Positions 49,388 to 58,262 of a stretch of 64,000 bases of DNA are shown one piece after another. The position numbers and the translations under genes were made by a program. Each line of letters opens with the position of its first letter. Position 1 is the first letter of the stretch. Origin of the DNA: Parasedimentitalea denitrificans (lineage in GTDB: Bacteria; Pseudomonadota; Alphaproteobacteria; Rhodobacterales; Rhodobacteraceae); NCBI RefSeq assembly GCF_011813015.1, contig NZ_QHLQ01000003.1, positions 1 through 64,000 on the forward strand, written 5' to 3'. The notes below the pieces were generated by a model. The model saw nothing but the letters and a program-made list of their open reading frames with translations, was not told the DNA's origin and searched no databases.

Positions 49388-50439
49388 GGGGATGGGCCGC
49401 AGGTCTACTGCTGCTCTTCTTTGCCCTTCCTGTCAAAGCTGATACCCTGCGCATCGCCACGTTCAACACCGAACTATCGCGTAATGGCCCCGGCGTTCTG
49501 CTACGCGATATTCAACGCGGCAAAGATCCTCAGATCAAAGCAGTCATAGATCAAATCGCTACAGTGAACCCTGATATACTGGTTCTTCAAGGTATCGACT
49601 GGGACTATGAAAAGCGTACCCTTCAGGCCCTGCAACTCCGCCTGAAACAAGCCGGAGCCACCTACCCGCATTTATTCGCCCAGCAGCCCAATTCTGGAAT
49701 GGCCAGTGACTTGGATCTGGATGGCGACGGTCGCCTTGGCGGCCCAAGGGACTCGCAAGGATACGGCAGCTTCACCGGCCAAGATGGCAATGCGGTGCTG
49801 TCGCGACTGCCCATAGATCGCGATGCGGTACGGGACCTTAGCCCACTGCTGTGGCGCGACCTGCCCGGCGCCCAACTGCCACAGCACCCTGACGGCTCGC
49901 CGTTTCCATCTGCAAAAGCCCTGCGAGCCCAACGCCTGTCCAGTACGGCACACTGGGTGATACCACTAAAGACACAAGACGGCGGCACTCTGTCTCTGCT
50001 CACCTTTCAGGCCACCCCACCACTGTTCGACGGAGCCGAGGATCGCAACGGTAAACGCAATGCAGACGAAATCCGCCTGTGGCAACTGCTGTTAGACGGA
50101 GCCCTTGGCCCTACCCCTAAAACACCCTTGGTCATCGCAGGCGGTGCCAATCTTGACCCACACCGTGGCGACGGCCAACGCAGCGCCATCACCGCGCTAC
50201 TGGCCGACCCACGCCTGCAAGATCCCCGCCCTACCAGCTCTGAAGCCGAGGAAAACACCGTTGAATGGGAAAACGCTGGCCGAATGAGAGTCGACTACCT
50301 GCTGCCCTCTGCTGACCTGCAGGTGCTTGATGCTGGCGTCCACTGGCCCACAATATCAAATCAGACCTCAGACCAGTCCGACTTTCTCGCCAGTCGCCAC
50401 CGTCTGGTCTGGCTGGACATCTCGCTGGACCAACGCTGA
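49384..50439 (+). CDS. exported endonuclease/exonuclease/phosphatase family protein
   Basis: A 351-aa EEP-superfamily protein with a signal peptide (MRGWAAGLLLLFFALPVKA). LRIATFNTELSRNGPG gives the Asn, PDILVLQGIDWDYE the position of the metal Glu (here Q-G-I-D, so the usual E is replaced), DLDGDGRLGGPRDSQGYGSFTGQDGNAVLSRLPI is a family segment, and RVDYLLPSADLQVLDAGV and SRHRLVWLDI carry the final Asp and His. It probably hydrolyses a phosphodiester or phosphomonoester outside the cytoplasm. The last 72 bp overlap the end of the opposing epimerase gene. Confidence 0.8.
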   Translation: MRGWAAGLLLLFFALPVKADTLRIATFNTELSRNGPGVLLRDIQRGKDPQIKAVIDQIATVNPDILVLQGIDWDYEKRTLQALQLRLKQAGATYPHLFAQQPNSGMASDLDLDGDGRLGGPRDSQGYGSFTGQDGNAVLSRLPIDRDAVRDLSPLLWRDLPGAQLPQHPDGSPFPSAKALRAQRLSSTAHWVIPLKTQDGGTLSLLTFQATPPLFDGAEDRNGKRNADEIRLWQLLLDGALGPTPKTPLVIAGGANLDPHRGDGQRSAITALLADPRLQDPRPTSSEAEENTVEWENAGRMRVDYLLPSADLQVLDAGVHWPTISNQTSDQSDFLASRHRLVWLDISLDQR

Positions 50440-51291
50440 CGGCAGCGCCGAAGCAATTGCCTGATCCAACGGAGTGTGACGAAAGCCCGGTAACAGCGCC
50501 TCAAACCTAGCTCCATCCAACCGGTGCCCTGTGTTCCACAGATACCGCATCTCCAACAGCCCCCGCGCCATTGCCCAAAACGGCCGCGCTAGTTGCAGCG
50601 GCAACCAAGACATCGATTTCAACCTGGCCTGCTGCGAGCTCACCCGGTTCACCGCCGCCAGAAGCTCTCGTCCCGTCAGCGTATACCCTGCAAACGGCAC
50701 ATCCGTGAAAACGGGCAGGGCCGCACGTTTTTCAGCCAGCGCAACCGCCGCCCGCGCAAGATCAGGCAAATACCCCCAGGCATGCGGCAAATCAGGATCA
50801 CCGGGATAGGTAAACCGCCCTTTGGCCAGATCCTTAATCAGGATCATGTCGAACCAATTGCCTGACGCCTGAGTGTCCAAGAAATCCCCTGCCCGCAACA
50901 AGATGGTCCGCACCCCCGACTGACGATAGGCCTTCTCCATCTCAACCCGGATTTTCCCCAGTGGGTTTTCAGCGTGATGCGGTGTGCTTTCCGACCAAGG
51001 CCCCGGCGTGTGCTGCCCAAACACATAGACATTTCCCGGCACAATCACCGTCGCCCCAACTGCGCGCGCCGACGCAATCACCTGCGCATGCAGTTCAGGC
51101 ACCTGTTCGGCCCAGTCAGGATAGTTGGGATTCCAGCCATTCACGATCACCTGCGCGCCTCTGGCCGCCTGCATCAATTGGCCTGACTTGCGATCAAAAT
51201 GCCTCACCTCCCATCCCGCTTGGGAAAAGGCTTCGGAACAGGCGCGGCCAATTCGACCAGTGGCGCCAAGGATCAAAACAGTGCCAGTCAT
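50368..51291 (-). CDS. NAD(P)-binding epimerase/dehydratase-like protein
   Basis: A 307-aa extended short-chain dehydrogenase. N-terminal VLILGATGRIGRACSEAFSQAG is the NAD(P) loop, VIVPGNVYVFGQ contains a Y-x-F-G variant of the catalytic region, and the remaining domain resembles atypical SDRs without a firm Y-x-x-x-K. Substrate unknown. It is divergent from a LysR gene (92 bp) with a large palindrome between them, a common arrangement for a LysR regulator and its target. Its C-terminal coding sequence overlaps that of the EEP gene. Confidence 0.75.
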   Translation of the reverse strand: MTGTVLILGATGRIGRACSEAFSQAGWEVRHFDRKSGQLMQAARGAQVIVNGWNPNYPDWAEQVPELHAQVIASARAVGATVIVPGNVYVFGQHTPGPWSESTPHHAENPLGKIRVEMEKAYRQSGVRTILLRAGDFLDTQASGNWFDMILIKDLAKGRFTYPGDPDLPHAWGYLPDLARAAVALAEKRAALPVFTDVPFAGYTLTGRELLAAVNRVSSQQARLKSMSWLPLQLARPFWAMARGLLEMRYLWNTGHRLDGARFEALLPGFRHTPLDQAIASALPSALVQRDVQPDQTVATGEKVGLV

Positions 51292-51293
51292 TT

Positions 51294-51353
51294 GATAATC
51301 TCCATATTGCGTCTGACACCAAGGTAAGCATTCATAACAATATGGATATTGTC
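51294..51353. promoter_or_regulatory. large inverted repeat between epimerase and LysR genes
   Basis: Two 16-bp arms (51294-51309 and 51338-51353) match at 14 positions with an inner perfect CCATATTG...CAATATGG. Spacing of 28 bp puts the two sites about four helical turns apart, suited to a LysR tetramer controlling both promoters. Confidence 0.6.
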
Positions 51354-51383
51354 AGAATTTGCAGCTCTGCTATTCATTATCGA

Positions 51384-52277
51384 ATGGATAACTCAACCAC
51401 CCTCCCCGATTGGTCCCTGATCCAAAGCTTCCTTGCTGTGGCCGAAACCGGCTCGCTCTCTGCTGCGGCCCGTCAGCTGAACCGCAGTCAGCCCACCCTG
51501 GGCCGTCATATCCAAACGCTAGAGCAGGATCTGGGTTGCCAACTGTTTGATCGCCACCCACGCGGCCTTCAACTGTCGCCCAGCGGCACCCAACTGCTGC
51601 CAATGGCGCGCGAAATGCATGCCCAGATGAACGCCATCGCCCTCAGCGTGGCAGGCCAGTCGCAGCAGCTCAGCGGCACCGTACGCATCACAGCAAGCGT
51701 CTTTGCCTCGCATTACGTGCTGCCTCCTATCCTGGCCCAGATCCGCCAGCAAGAACCCTCGATCGATCTGGAACTGGTCCCCTCTGATAGCAGCGAAAAC
51801 CTGCTGTTCCGCGCAGCAGATATCGCCGTGCGTATGTACCGACCCACGCAGCTCGACATCATCATCCGCCACGTCTGCGACCTGCCCCTTGGCGTCTTTG
51901 CCGCCCATAGCTACCTAAACCGCCGTGGCACCCCCGAAACCATTGATGAACTGCTCCAGCACGACCTTGTCGGGTACGACAGCAACGACCTGATCCTGCG
52001 CACCACCCGATCATTGGGCTGGACGGTCGACCAACATGACTTTGCCACCCGCTGCGATAATCAGGCTACCTACTGGGAGTTGGTCCGCGCCGGCTGCGGC
52101 ATCGGTTTCTCGCAAACAGGCGTCGGACGACACGACCCATTGGTTCAGGAACTAGATCTGGGGCTAGAAATCCCTCCGCTTCCAGTCTGGCTGGCAGCCC
52201 ATCAAGCCATGCGCCAAACCCCACGCGTCTCACGGGTCTGGACCCTCCTCGCTCAGGGCCTGACCGACCGCCAATAA
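51384..52277 (+). CDS. LysR family transcriptional regulator
   Basis: A 297-aa LysR-type regulator. The winged-helix domain (residues 8-65: WSLIQSFLAVAETGSLSAAARQLNRSQPTLGRHIQTLEQDLGCQLFDRH) is canonical; the effector domain follows from about 90 (GTVRITASVFASHYVLPPIL). It probably governs the divergent epimerase gene, using the palindrome between them. The frame is open far upstream through the opposing gene, but the ATG at 51384 gives the normal family start and length. Effector unknown. Confidence 0.9.
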   Translation: MDNSTTLPDWSLIQSFLAVAETGSLSAAARQLNRSQPTLGRHIQTLEQDLGCQLFDRHPRGLQLSPSGTQLLPMAREMHAQMNAIALSVAGQSQQLSGTVRITASVFASHYVLPPILAQIRQQEPSIDLELVPSDSSENLLFRAADIAVRMYRPTQLDIIIRHVCDLPLGVFAAHSYLNRRGTPETIDELLQHDLVGYDSNDLILRTTRSLGWTVDQHDFATRCDNQATYWELVRAGCGIGFSQTGVGRHDPLVQELDLGLEIPPLPVWLAAHQAMRQTPRVSRVWTLLAQGLTDRQ

Positions 52278-52329
52278 CCCACCCCACCTTCTTCTTGTCT
52301 ATAATACCTCTGCCAGAGGCCCCCGAGGT

Positions 52330-52347
52330 GGCAGCCGCAAGGCTGCC
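52330..52347. repeat. hairpin in the lysR-leuB gap
   Basis: Perfect 7-bp stem GGCAGCC-GCAA-GGCTGCC, about 50 bp after the lysR-like gene; a possible terminator for it without a T tract. A GCGC-rich stem follows at about 52361. Confidence 0.4.
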
Positions 52348-52475
52348 GCCAAGACAAACAGCGCGCCAAAGGCGCACATTTTAACGCCCATCACCCCGGA
52401 ACCGCACCCTAGCCTCATTGACCACAAGGGCCTCAACGGGTACCCCCCCTTAAAGCTTTTTCTAGGAGTATCCGC

Positions 52476-53579
52476 ATGTCCAACCCATCGATTCTGATTC
52501 TGCCCGGCGACGGCATTGGCCCCGAAGTCATGGCGCAAGTCACCCGGATCATCGACTGGTATGGCGAAAAACGGGACCTGGCCTTCGATGTCAGCACCGA
52601 CCTAGTTGGCGGCGCCGCTTATGACGCTCACGGGGTTCCATTGCACGACGACACAATGGCCAAAGCCATGGAAGTTGACGCTGTTCTGCTGGGTGCCGTT
52701 GGCGGCCCAAAATACGACAACCTCGACTTCTCGGTAAAGCCCGAGCGCGGCCTGCTGCGTCTGCGCAAGGAAATGGATCTGTTCTCCAACCTGCGTCCAG
52801 CTCAGTGCTTTGACGCCCTGGCCGATTTCTCGTCGCTCAAGAAAGATCTGGTTGCCGGTCTGGACATCATGATCGTGCGCGAGCTGACCTCGGGCGTGTA
52901 TTTTGGCGAACCGCGCGGCATTTTCAACGAAGGCAACGAGCGCGTCGGCATCAACACCCAGCGTTACACCGAGTCCGAGATCGAGCGCGCAGCCCGCTCC
53001 GCCTTTGAACTGGCCATGGTGCGCAGCAAGAAACTGTGCTCGATGGAAAAAGCCAACGTGATGGAAAGCGGCATCCTGTGGCGCGAAGTTGTCAATCGCG
53101 TTGCTGCCGACTACCCCGAAGTTGAGCTGTCCCACATGTACGCCGACAACGGCGCCATGCAGCTGGTCCGCGCACCCAAGCAGTTCGACGTAATCGTCAC
53201 CGACAACCTGTTCGGCGACATCCTGTCCGACTGTGCCGCCATGCTGACCGGTTCGCTGGGTATGCTGCCATCCGCCAGCCTTGGCGCCCCAATGGACAAT
53301 GGCCGCCCACGCGCCATGTACGAGCCCGTACACGGCTCGGCCCCTGACATCACCGGTCAGGCCAAAGCCAACCCAATCGCCTGTATCCTCAGCTTTGCCA
53401 TGGCCCTGCGCTACAGCTTTGCCGAAGGCGCCGAGGCTGACCGCCTAGAGGCCGCTGTAGAAGCCGTACTGGCCGACGGTGTCCGCACCGCCGACCTGCT
53501 GGGCGAAGAAGGTGTAACACCTGTTTCCACCAGCGAAATGGGCGACGCGATCCTGGCCGCACTGGACGCCAGCCTGTAA
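52476..53579 (+). CDS. leuB: 3-isopropylmalate dehydrogenase
   Basis: A 367-aa enzyme that oxidises and decarboxylates 3-isopropylmalate to 2-oxoisocaproate with NAD. Diagnostic segments: [63 protein letters not shown], the metal Asp set in [30 protein letters not shown], and [10 protein letters not shown] near the cofactor site. TAGGAG precedes the start and a strong terminator follows. It lies 5.4 kb downstream of leuCD in the same direction. Confidence 0.97.
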   Translation: MSNPSILILPGDGIGPEVMAQVTRIIDWYGEKRDLAFDVSTDLVGGAAYDAHGVPLHDDTMAKAMEVDAVLLGAVGGPKYDNLDFSVKPERGLLRLRKEMDLFSNLRPAQCFDALADFSSLKKDLVAGLDIMIVRELTSGVYFGEPRGIFNEGNERVGINTQRYTESEIERAARSAFELAMVRSKKLCSMEKANVMESGILWREVVNRVAADYPEVELSHMYADNGAMQLVRAPKQFDVIVTDNLFGDILSDCAAMLTGSLGMLPSASLGAPMDNGRPRAMYEPVHGSAPDITGQAKANPIACILSFAMALRYSFAEGAEADRLEAAVEAVLADGVRTADLLGEEGVTPVSTSEMGDAILAALDASL

Positions 53580-53604
53580 TAGCCAGCTACAAAACAACAG
53601 ACCC

Positions 53605-53636
53605 AGCCCCGCCTGCCCGTCAGCGCGGGGCTTTTT
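53605..53636 (+). terminator. rho-independent terminator after leuB
   Basis: Stem AGCCCCGC/GCGGGGCT followed by TTTTTC, 25 bp past the stop. Confidence 0.9.
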
Positions 53637-53726
53637 CTTGTCGACACCGCACAACCATAGATTTATAATCTCGACAATCGCCTGCAAGTGAATGACCAAC
53701 GCAACGCACAATCTGGAAAGATTGAG

Positions 53727-54533
53727 ATGGATCACCTTGAAGTCATTGAAACTATCAGATCTTCTCTTTCAACCGCCCCGAACGTACGTGCGCTGTACCT
53801 AAGCGGCAGCCATGGCAACGGCCTTGCGGATGAATATAGTGACATCGATTTTGTCATGGTCACAACCGACGGCGCCACCGACGAAGTTTCTAAGTTGTGG
53901 CAGGAAGCCGTTAGCAAGATCGGGGAAATTGTCCTGTGGAGGGACAGAACCACACGTCCGGTTCTGATCAATGCGATCACTGACGACTGGACACGCATCG
54001 ACGCGCTGATCCTGAAACCGGATCAGATGGGACTACAAACGCAGGACAGCCTGAAGCCGCTATTTGACCACGCCGGCATTTTCGACAGCCTGGCAAAATC
54101 CGCTACTAACAAGGGGCCAAACCGCGCCCGTTTCAAATACCAGTTTGAAGAGTTCATTCGTATCCTGGGCCTTCTTCATCTGGCAGCGGGTCGCAAGGAA
54201 TACATCAACGGCGTCTTAGGTGTATTCCACCTGCGCAATCTCCTCGTTGACCTTCTGATCGAGGAAACAGGTGCCCCTAATCGCGGTGGAGTACTGCACC
54301 TGAACCGGCTCATCTCAGACGAACAGAAAGAGCTGCTTACCTCGCTGCCACCCGCCGTTCCAAATCTGGACGCAATGGTAACCGCCCACTTGGCCTATGC
54401 CGCGGCCTATCTTCCACGCGCGCGCAAACTAGCACAGCAGTGGGACATCGAATGGCCGGAACGGTTTGAGGCCGCGACATGGGCGCAGCTCAACAGATCT
54501 ATGTCAATTGAGCCTCCATATTCCCTCGATTAG
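53727..54533 (+). CDS. nucleotidyltransferase-fold protein, aminoglycoside/lincosamide type
   Basis: A 268-aa protein. Residues 1 to about 110 form a pol-beta-like nucleotidyltransferase domain: YLSGSHGNGLADEYSDIDFVMV contains the G-S-x-G-x-G...D-x-D motif with two metal aspartates, and DDWTRIDALILK the third Asp. The rest is helical, as in aminoglycoside or lincosamide nucleotidyltransferases. It may modify a small molecule, but resistance cannot be concluded. The ATG at 53727 follows GGAAAG; a GTG 13 codons earlier is also in frame. GC is slightly below the neighbours. Confidence 0.75.
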   Translation: MDHLEVIETIRSSLSTAPNVRALYLSGSHGNGLADEYSDIDFVMVTTDGATDEVSKLWQEAVSKIGEIVLWRDRTTRPVLINAITDDWTRIDALILKPDQMGLQTQDSLKPLFDHAGIFDSLAKSATNKGPNRARFKYQFEEFIRILGLLHLAAGRKEYINGVLGVFHLRNLLVDLLIEETGAPNRGGVLHLNRLISDEQKELLTSLPPAVPNLDAMVTAHLAYAAAYLPRARKLAQQWDIEWPERFEAATWAQLNRSMSIEPPYSLD

Positions 54534-54705
54534 CCCTATTGGCTCAGCAATGGGCCCTTCGCCTGACCGGCTTTCTACATGTGATAACTAATCACCTCGA
54601 TCAGCATCAATTCACCTATACATAAACATTTCATATTCCCAAGTTCATGTTAGCGCTATACATGGCGACGAAACACACTCCAAAACCTTCATTCTGGTGA
54701 CGCCC

Positions 54706-55650
54706 ATGAACCTGAAAGCCGCTCTACTGGCCCTGTTGGCCTATGCGATTTTTGCGACCCATGATGTTGTGGTGAAATACCTTGGCGCCAGCATGTCACC
54801 CTTTCAGCTGGTGTTCTTCAGCAGCCTGCTGTCATTTCCACTGGTGACAGTCATGCTAGTGCAGGACACGACGTTTGGCAATTTACGCCCGATCCATCCT
54901 TGGTGGGTGGCCCTGCGATCTGCGACCATGTCAGTTGTTCCCGCCAGTGCCTTCTACGCCTTTGCGCATCTGCCGCTGGCACAGGTCTATGCCCTACTAT
55001 TTGTAACCCCGTTGCTGATCACCCTGCTGTCGATTCCGATCCTGCAGGAGAAGGTAGGTCTGCCACGGATGCTGGCGGTTCTGGTCGGATTTGCTGGCGT
55101 GCTTGTGGTGCTACGCCCCGGAGGCGTCGAGTATGGTTTGGGCCACGCGGCAGCCCTGTTCGCGGCCCTCGGCTCGGCGTTCCAATCCGTGATTCTGCGC
55201 AAGATCGGCAACGAAGAACGCCGTGTTGTGATGATGGTCTATCCCCTGGTCGCCACCTTTGTGGTGATGGGCCTGGCGATGCCCTTTGTCTATGTTCCGT
55301 TTGACGCATCGGCACTCGGCGGACTTGGCATCGTCGCGATTTTTGGCTTTTGCGCCACTTTGATGATGGTCAGTGCCTTCACCATGGGTGAGGCCGCGAT
55401 CGTCGCCCCCATGCAATACTCGCAAATCATCTGGGCCACATTGTTTGGCGTACTGCTATTCGACGAACAAGTTGACCTGATGACCCTAGTCGGCGCCGGT
55501 ATCATTATCGCCAGCGGTATTTTCATCGTTATCCGCGAAGCCGCAGGCGGCCATTCGGACAACACACCGGTGCTGCGCACACGCACTCGGGGCTACGCGC
55601 CGGGTAGCTTTAACATCTCATTATTCCTGAAACGGAAGAGATCGAAATAA
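54706..55650 (+). CDS. EamA/DMT family transporter
   Basis: A 314-aa protein with ten hydrophobic segments in two EamA repeats: LLALLAYAIFATHDVVVKYLG, SFYAFAHLPLAQVYALLFVTPLL in the first, GHAAALFAALGSAFQSVILRKIG and MQYSQIIWATLFGVLLFDEQVDLMTLVGAGIIIASGIFIV in the second. Such drug/metabolite exporters move amino acids, nucleotides or other metabolites; substrate not predictable. The basic Arg/Lys-rich tail is cytoplasmic. I use the ATG at 54706 rather than the GTG three codons earlier. Single gene. Confidence 0.88.
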   Translation: MNLKAALLALLAYAIFATHDVVVKYLGASMSPFQLVFFSSLLSFPLVTVMLVQDTTFGNLRPIHPWWVALRSATMSVVPASAFYAFAHLPLAQVYALLFVTPLLITLLSIPILQEKVGLPRMLAVLVGFAGVLVVLRPGGVEYGLGHAAALFAALGSAFQSVILRKIGNEERRVVMMVYPLVATFVVMGLAMPFVYVPFDASALGGLGIVAIFGFCATLMMVSAFTMGEAAIVAPMQYSQIIWATLFGVLLFDEQVDLMTLVGAGIIIASGIFIVIREAAGGHSDNTPVLRTRTRGYAPGSFNISLFLKRKRSK

Positions 55651-55706
55651 CTGTCGAAAAATGGGCTTGCATATCCCATTCCAAGCGACTATTCCGCCCA
55701 CACGGT

Positions 55707-55783
55707 CGGGCTATGGCGCAGTCTGGTAGCGCACCTGTTTTGGGTACAGGGGGTCGGAAGTTCGAATCTTCCTAGCCCGACCA
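55707..55783 (+). tRNA. tRNA-Pro (anticodon UGG)
   Basis: A 77-nt cloverleaf. Acceptor stem CGGGCTA pairs with TAGCCCG; D arm GGCGCAGTCTGGTAGCGC; anticodon stem CCTGT/ACAGG with loop TTTGGGT and anticodon TGG; T arm GGAAGTTCGAATCTTCC; discriminator A and an encoded CCA. All arms pair fully. Anticodon UGG reads Pro codons. Confidence 0.97.
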
Positions 55784-55992
55784 ATTTCCCCAACAAGACC
55801 AGCATTGACTGGCAGACACCCGCAGTGGCCGGAGTTCTGGGTATTGTTCAGAGTGAGCCCAGTCGGGCTCCTGATGTGACTTTCCTTAGTCAAATAGCCC
55901 CCCTAACACCCTGAAATTACACATCTAAAGATTATTGTTTGAAAGCAGTAGCTTGTGGTACGTGGGAACGGCTTCATTTCAGCTCACCTCCC

Positions 55993-56006
55993 TGTAAGAT
56001 CTTACA
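55993..56006. promoter_or_regulatory. perfect 14-bp palindrome
   Basis: TGTAAGATCTTACA, uninterrupted, in the AT-rich region about 255 bp before the DUF3604 gene; likely a dimeric regulator site. Confidence 0.45.
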
Positions 56007-56024
56007 ATAAATCACTGCAAAAAA

Positions 56025-56142
56025 TTGTACCCCTCCTGTTTTCAGTCCTACGCAATACAAGAGGGGTACATTGTATCCCCATTATCGCCGCTACCGCAAA
56101 GAGCACACAAACAATCCCTGATTGCATCAAGTTTTGTATCCC
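56025..56142. repeat. TTGTAYCCC repeats with embedded inverted repeat
   Basis: Direct copies of TTGTAYCCC begin at 56025, 56071 and 56134. The first forms a perfect 10-bp inverted repeat with GAGGGGTACA (56026-56035 and 56061-56070). Possible multi-site regulatory region for the DUF3604 gene. Confidence 0.45.
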
Positions 56143-56261
56143 TTTCGCCTGACCTTGCTCCAGAACCCTTTAGACGGTACCGTTCGGGCAGCCTGTGCTA
56201 CTTGGAAGTAGTAAATTTGTTTCATTGGGCTTTGTTCTTATCGATTGTCTGGAGGTTACCG

Positions 56262-58199
56262 ATGCAAAAAATTCTGTTGTCTACAACTTGCTTAGCTCTC
56301 ACTCTCGCATCTCCCCAAATTGTATCAGCACAGGAAATGAGCGCAGCTGAGGGTCAGCTCAATGAGCTTTTCCCCGAAGGCTCGCCCTACTCCCCATACG
56401 CAGATCGCAATTTTCCCGAACGTCCACTCTGGGGTGACAGTCACCTGCACACGTCTTTATCAATGGACGCTGGTGGATTCGGAAACCGCCTCGGCCTGGA
56501 CGCGGCCTATCGCTTTGCCCGCGGCGAACAGGTCACCGCATCGTCCGGCCAAGAGGTGCGCCTGGCCCGCCCCTTGGATTGGCTGGCAATCACCGACCAC
56601 TCTGACGGAATGGGGCTCATCACCGACATTCTGGCTTCAGCTCCTATCGTCACCCAATACGAACAAGGCGCACGCTGGGCCGAAGGGTTCAATGCAGGTG
56701 GTCAAACCGCCGTGGATGCAACCCTCAATCTGATCGGCACGTTTTCACAGGGGCAAATGGACCCCGAAATGTTCGCCAATTATTCGCCCGGTGCCCGCCG
56801 CTATGCGACCATCTGGGGTGACGTGATTGACGCTGCCGAACGGCACAATGATCCAGGCAACTTCACTGCCTTCATCGGCTTTTAATGGACGTCCCTGGTC
56901 AAGGGCGGCAACATGCACCGCAACGTGATCTTCCGCGACAACGGCGACCGCGCCCGTCAAGTGGTGCCTTACACCACACAAGAACCAGTGGGCAGCCCCG
57001 ACCCGCTCAAGCTTTACGAGTATCTAGAAAACTACGAGGCCAAGACCAACGGCGCGGCTATGGCCTTTGCCCATAACGGCAACCTCGCCAATGGCATCAT
57101 GTTCCCGGTGGATGCCCAATACACCGGTCGCGAAATCGATGAGTTCTATGTCGAGCAGCGCGCCAAGTGGGAACCCATTTACGAGGTCACCCAGATCAAA
57201 GGCGACGGCGAGGCCCACCCCTTCCTGTCCCCCGACGATGAATTCGCCGACTACGGCACCTGGGACCTTGGCAATCTGGACCTGTCCGAGGCCAAGACAG
57301 ATGATATGCTGGCCGGTGAATACGCCCGCGAAGCTCTCAAAAACGGCCTATTGCTAGAAGAGCGTTTAGGCACCAACCCCTATCAGTTCGGCATGATCGG
57401 CGCGACGGATTCCCACAACTCTCTGGCAGCCGTCGAAGAAGAGAATTTCTTTGGCAAACACTCCGGGTATGAGCCCAACGCCGAACGCCTATCGCACCCC
57501 TTCTTCGAATCCGACAACGGCACACTGTATGCATGGCAGATGGTGTCTTCGGGTCTGGCCGCCGTTTGGGCCAAGGACAACACACGCGCATCCTTGTTTG
57601 ACGCAATGGACCGCAAAGAGGTCTATGCGACCACCGGCCCACGGATGACCGTGCGTTTCTTTGGCGGCTATGACTTCTCGGAAAACGACCTGCGTCGCCG
57701 CGATGTCGCCGCTGTTGGCTATGCCAAGGGTGTACCCATGGGGGCAAACCTGACAGAACCCGAAGAGGGCCAGGCCCCCAGTTTCCTGGTGGCAGCACTG
57801 CGTGATCCAATCGGGGCCAATCTGGACCGGGTGCAGGTCATCAAGGGCTGGTTGGATGCCGATGGCAACACCCATGAAAAAGTCTATGACGTGGCTTGGT
57901 CCGACAACCGCGTGGCTGATGCCTCGGGCAAGATCCCAGCGGTAGGCAGCACCGTTGATGTTTCATCAGCCACATGGGCCAACACCATCGGCGCACCCGA
58001 GCTGATCACCGTATGGACAGATCCGGATTTTGATCCCAATCAACGGGCCTTCTACTACGCTCGCGTTCTCGAAATCCCTACACCGCCGTGGTACCTGTAT
58101 GACGTCGTAAAATTCGGTGTCGACATGCCCGAAGGTGCGCCATCTGAGCAGCAAGAACGCGCCTATACCTCGCCCATTTGGTACAGTCCCAAAGGCTAA
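56262..58199 (+). pseudogene. DUF3604 protein gene interrupted by a TAA
   Basis: The gene begins with GGAGG, an ATG and a signal peptide (MQKILLSTTCLALTLASPQIVSA). The PHP-like metal-binding domain follows: WGDSHLHTSLSMDAGG (HxH), LAITDHSDGMG, then FTAFIGF. A TAA at 56883-56885 stops the frame; the same frame resumes with [20 protein letters not shown] and continues without a break to 58199, including [23 protein letters not shown] and a typical C-terminus. Homologues I know read F-I-G-Y-E-W-T-S here, so the stop replaces a Glu codon. Full length would be about 645 residues, exported. Only this one change breaks it. Confidence 0.8.
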
Positions 58200-58208
58200 G
58201 CGTCATTT

Positions 58209-58235
58209 GCCTCGCGACCAATCGCGGGGCTTTTT
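58209..58235 (+). terminator. rho-independent terminator after the DUF3604 gene
   Basis: Stem GCCTCGCG/CGCGGGGC (one T-G pair) with a 6-base loop and TTTTT. Confidence 0.85.
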
Positions 58236-58262
58236 ACTCTACGGATAACGGACAACCGCCAA

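Larger units (their letters stand above)
55784..56261. other. tRNA-Pro to DUF3604 intergenic region
   Basis: About 480 bp of AT-richer DNA without a supportable gene. It holds a perfect 14-bp palindrome (55993-56006), a 10-bp inverted repeat (56026-56070) and three copies of TTGTAYCCC, all upstream of the DUF3604 gene. No copy of the tRNA 3' end is seen, so no integrated element is indicated. The minus-strand frame 55711-55893 is an artefact of the tRNA. Confidence 0.5.

Noticed and set aside
55711..55893. Minus-strand 60-aa frame overlapping the tRNA-Pro
   Set aside because: Its end is just the antisense translation of the tRNA; no ribosome site and a well-known annotation artefact.
55707..56261. 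Genomic island integrated at tRNA-Pro
   Set aside because: No integrase, no repeated tRNA 3' end, and ordinary genes follow.
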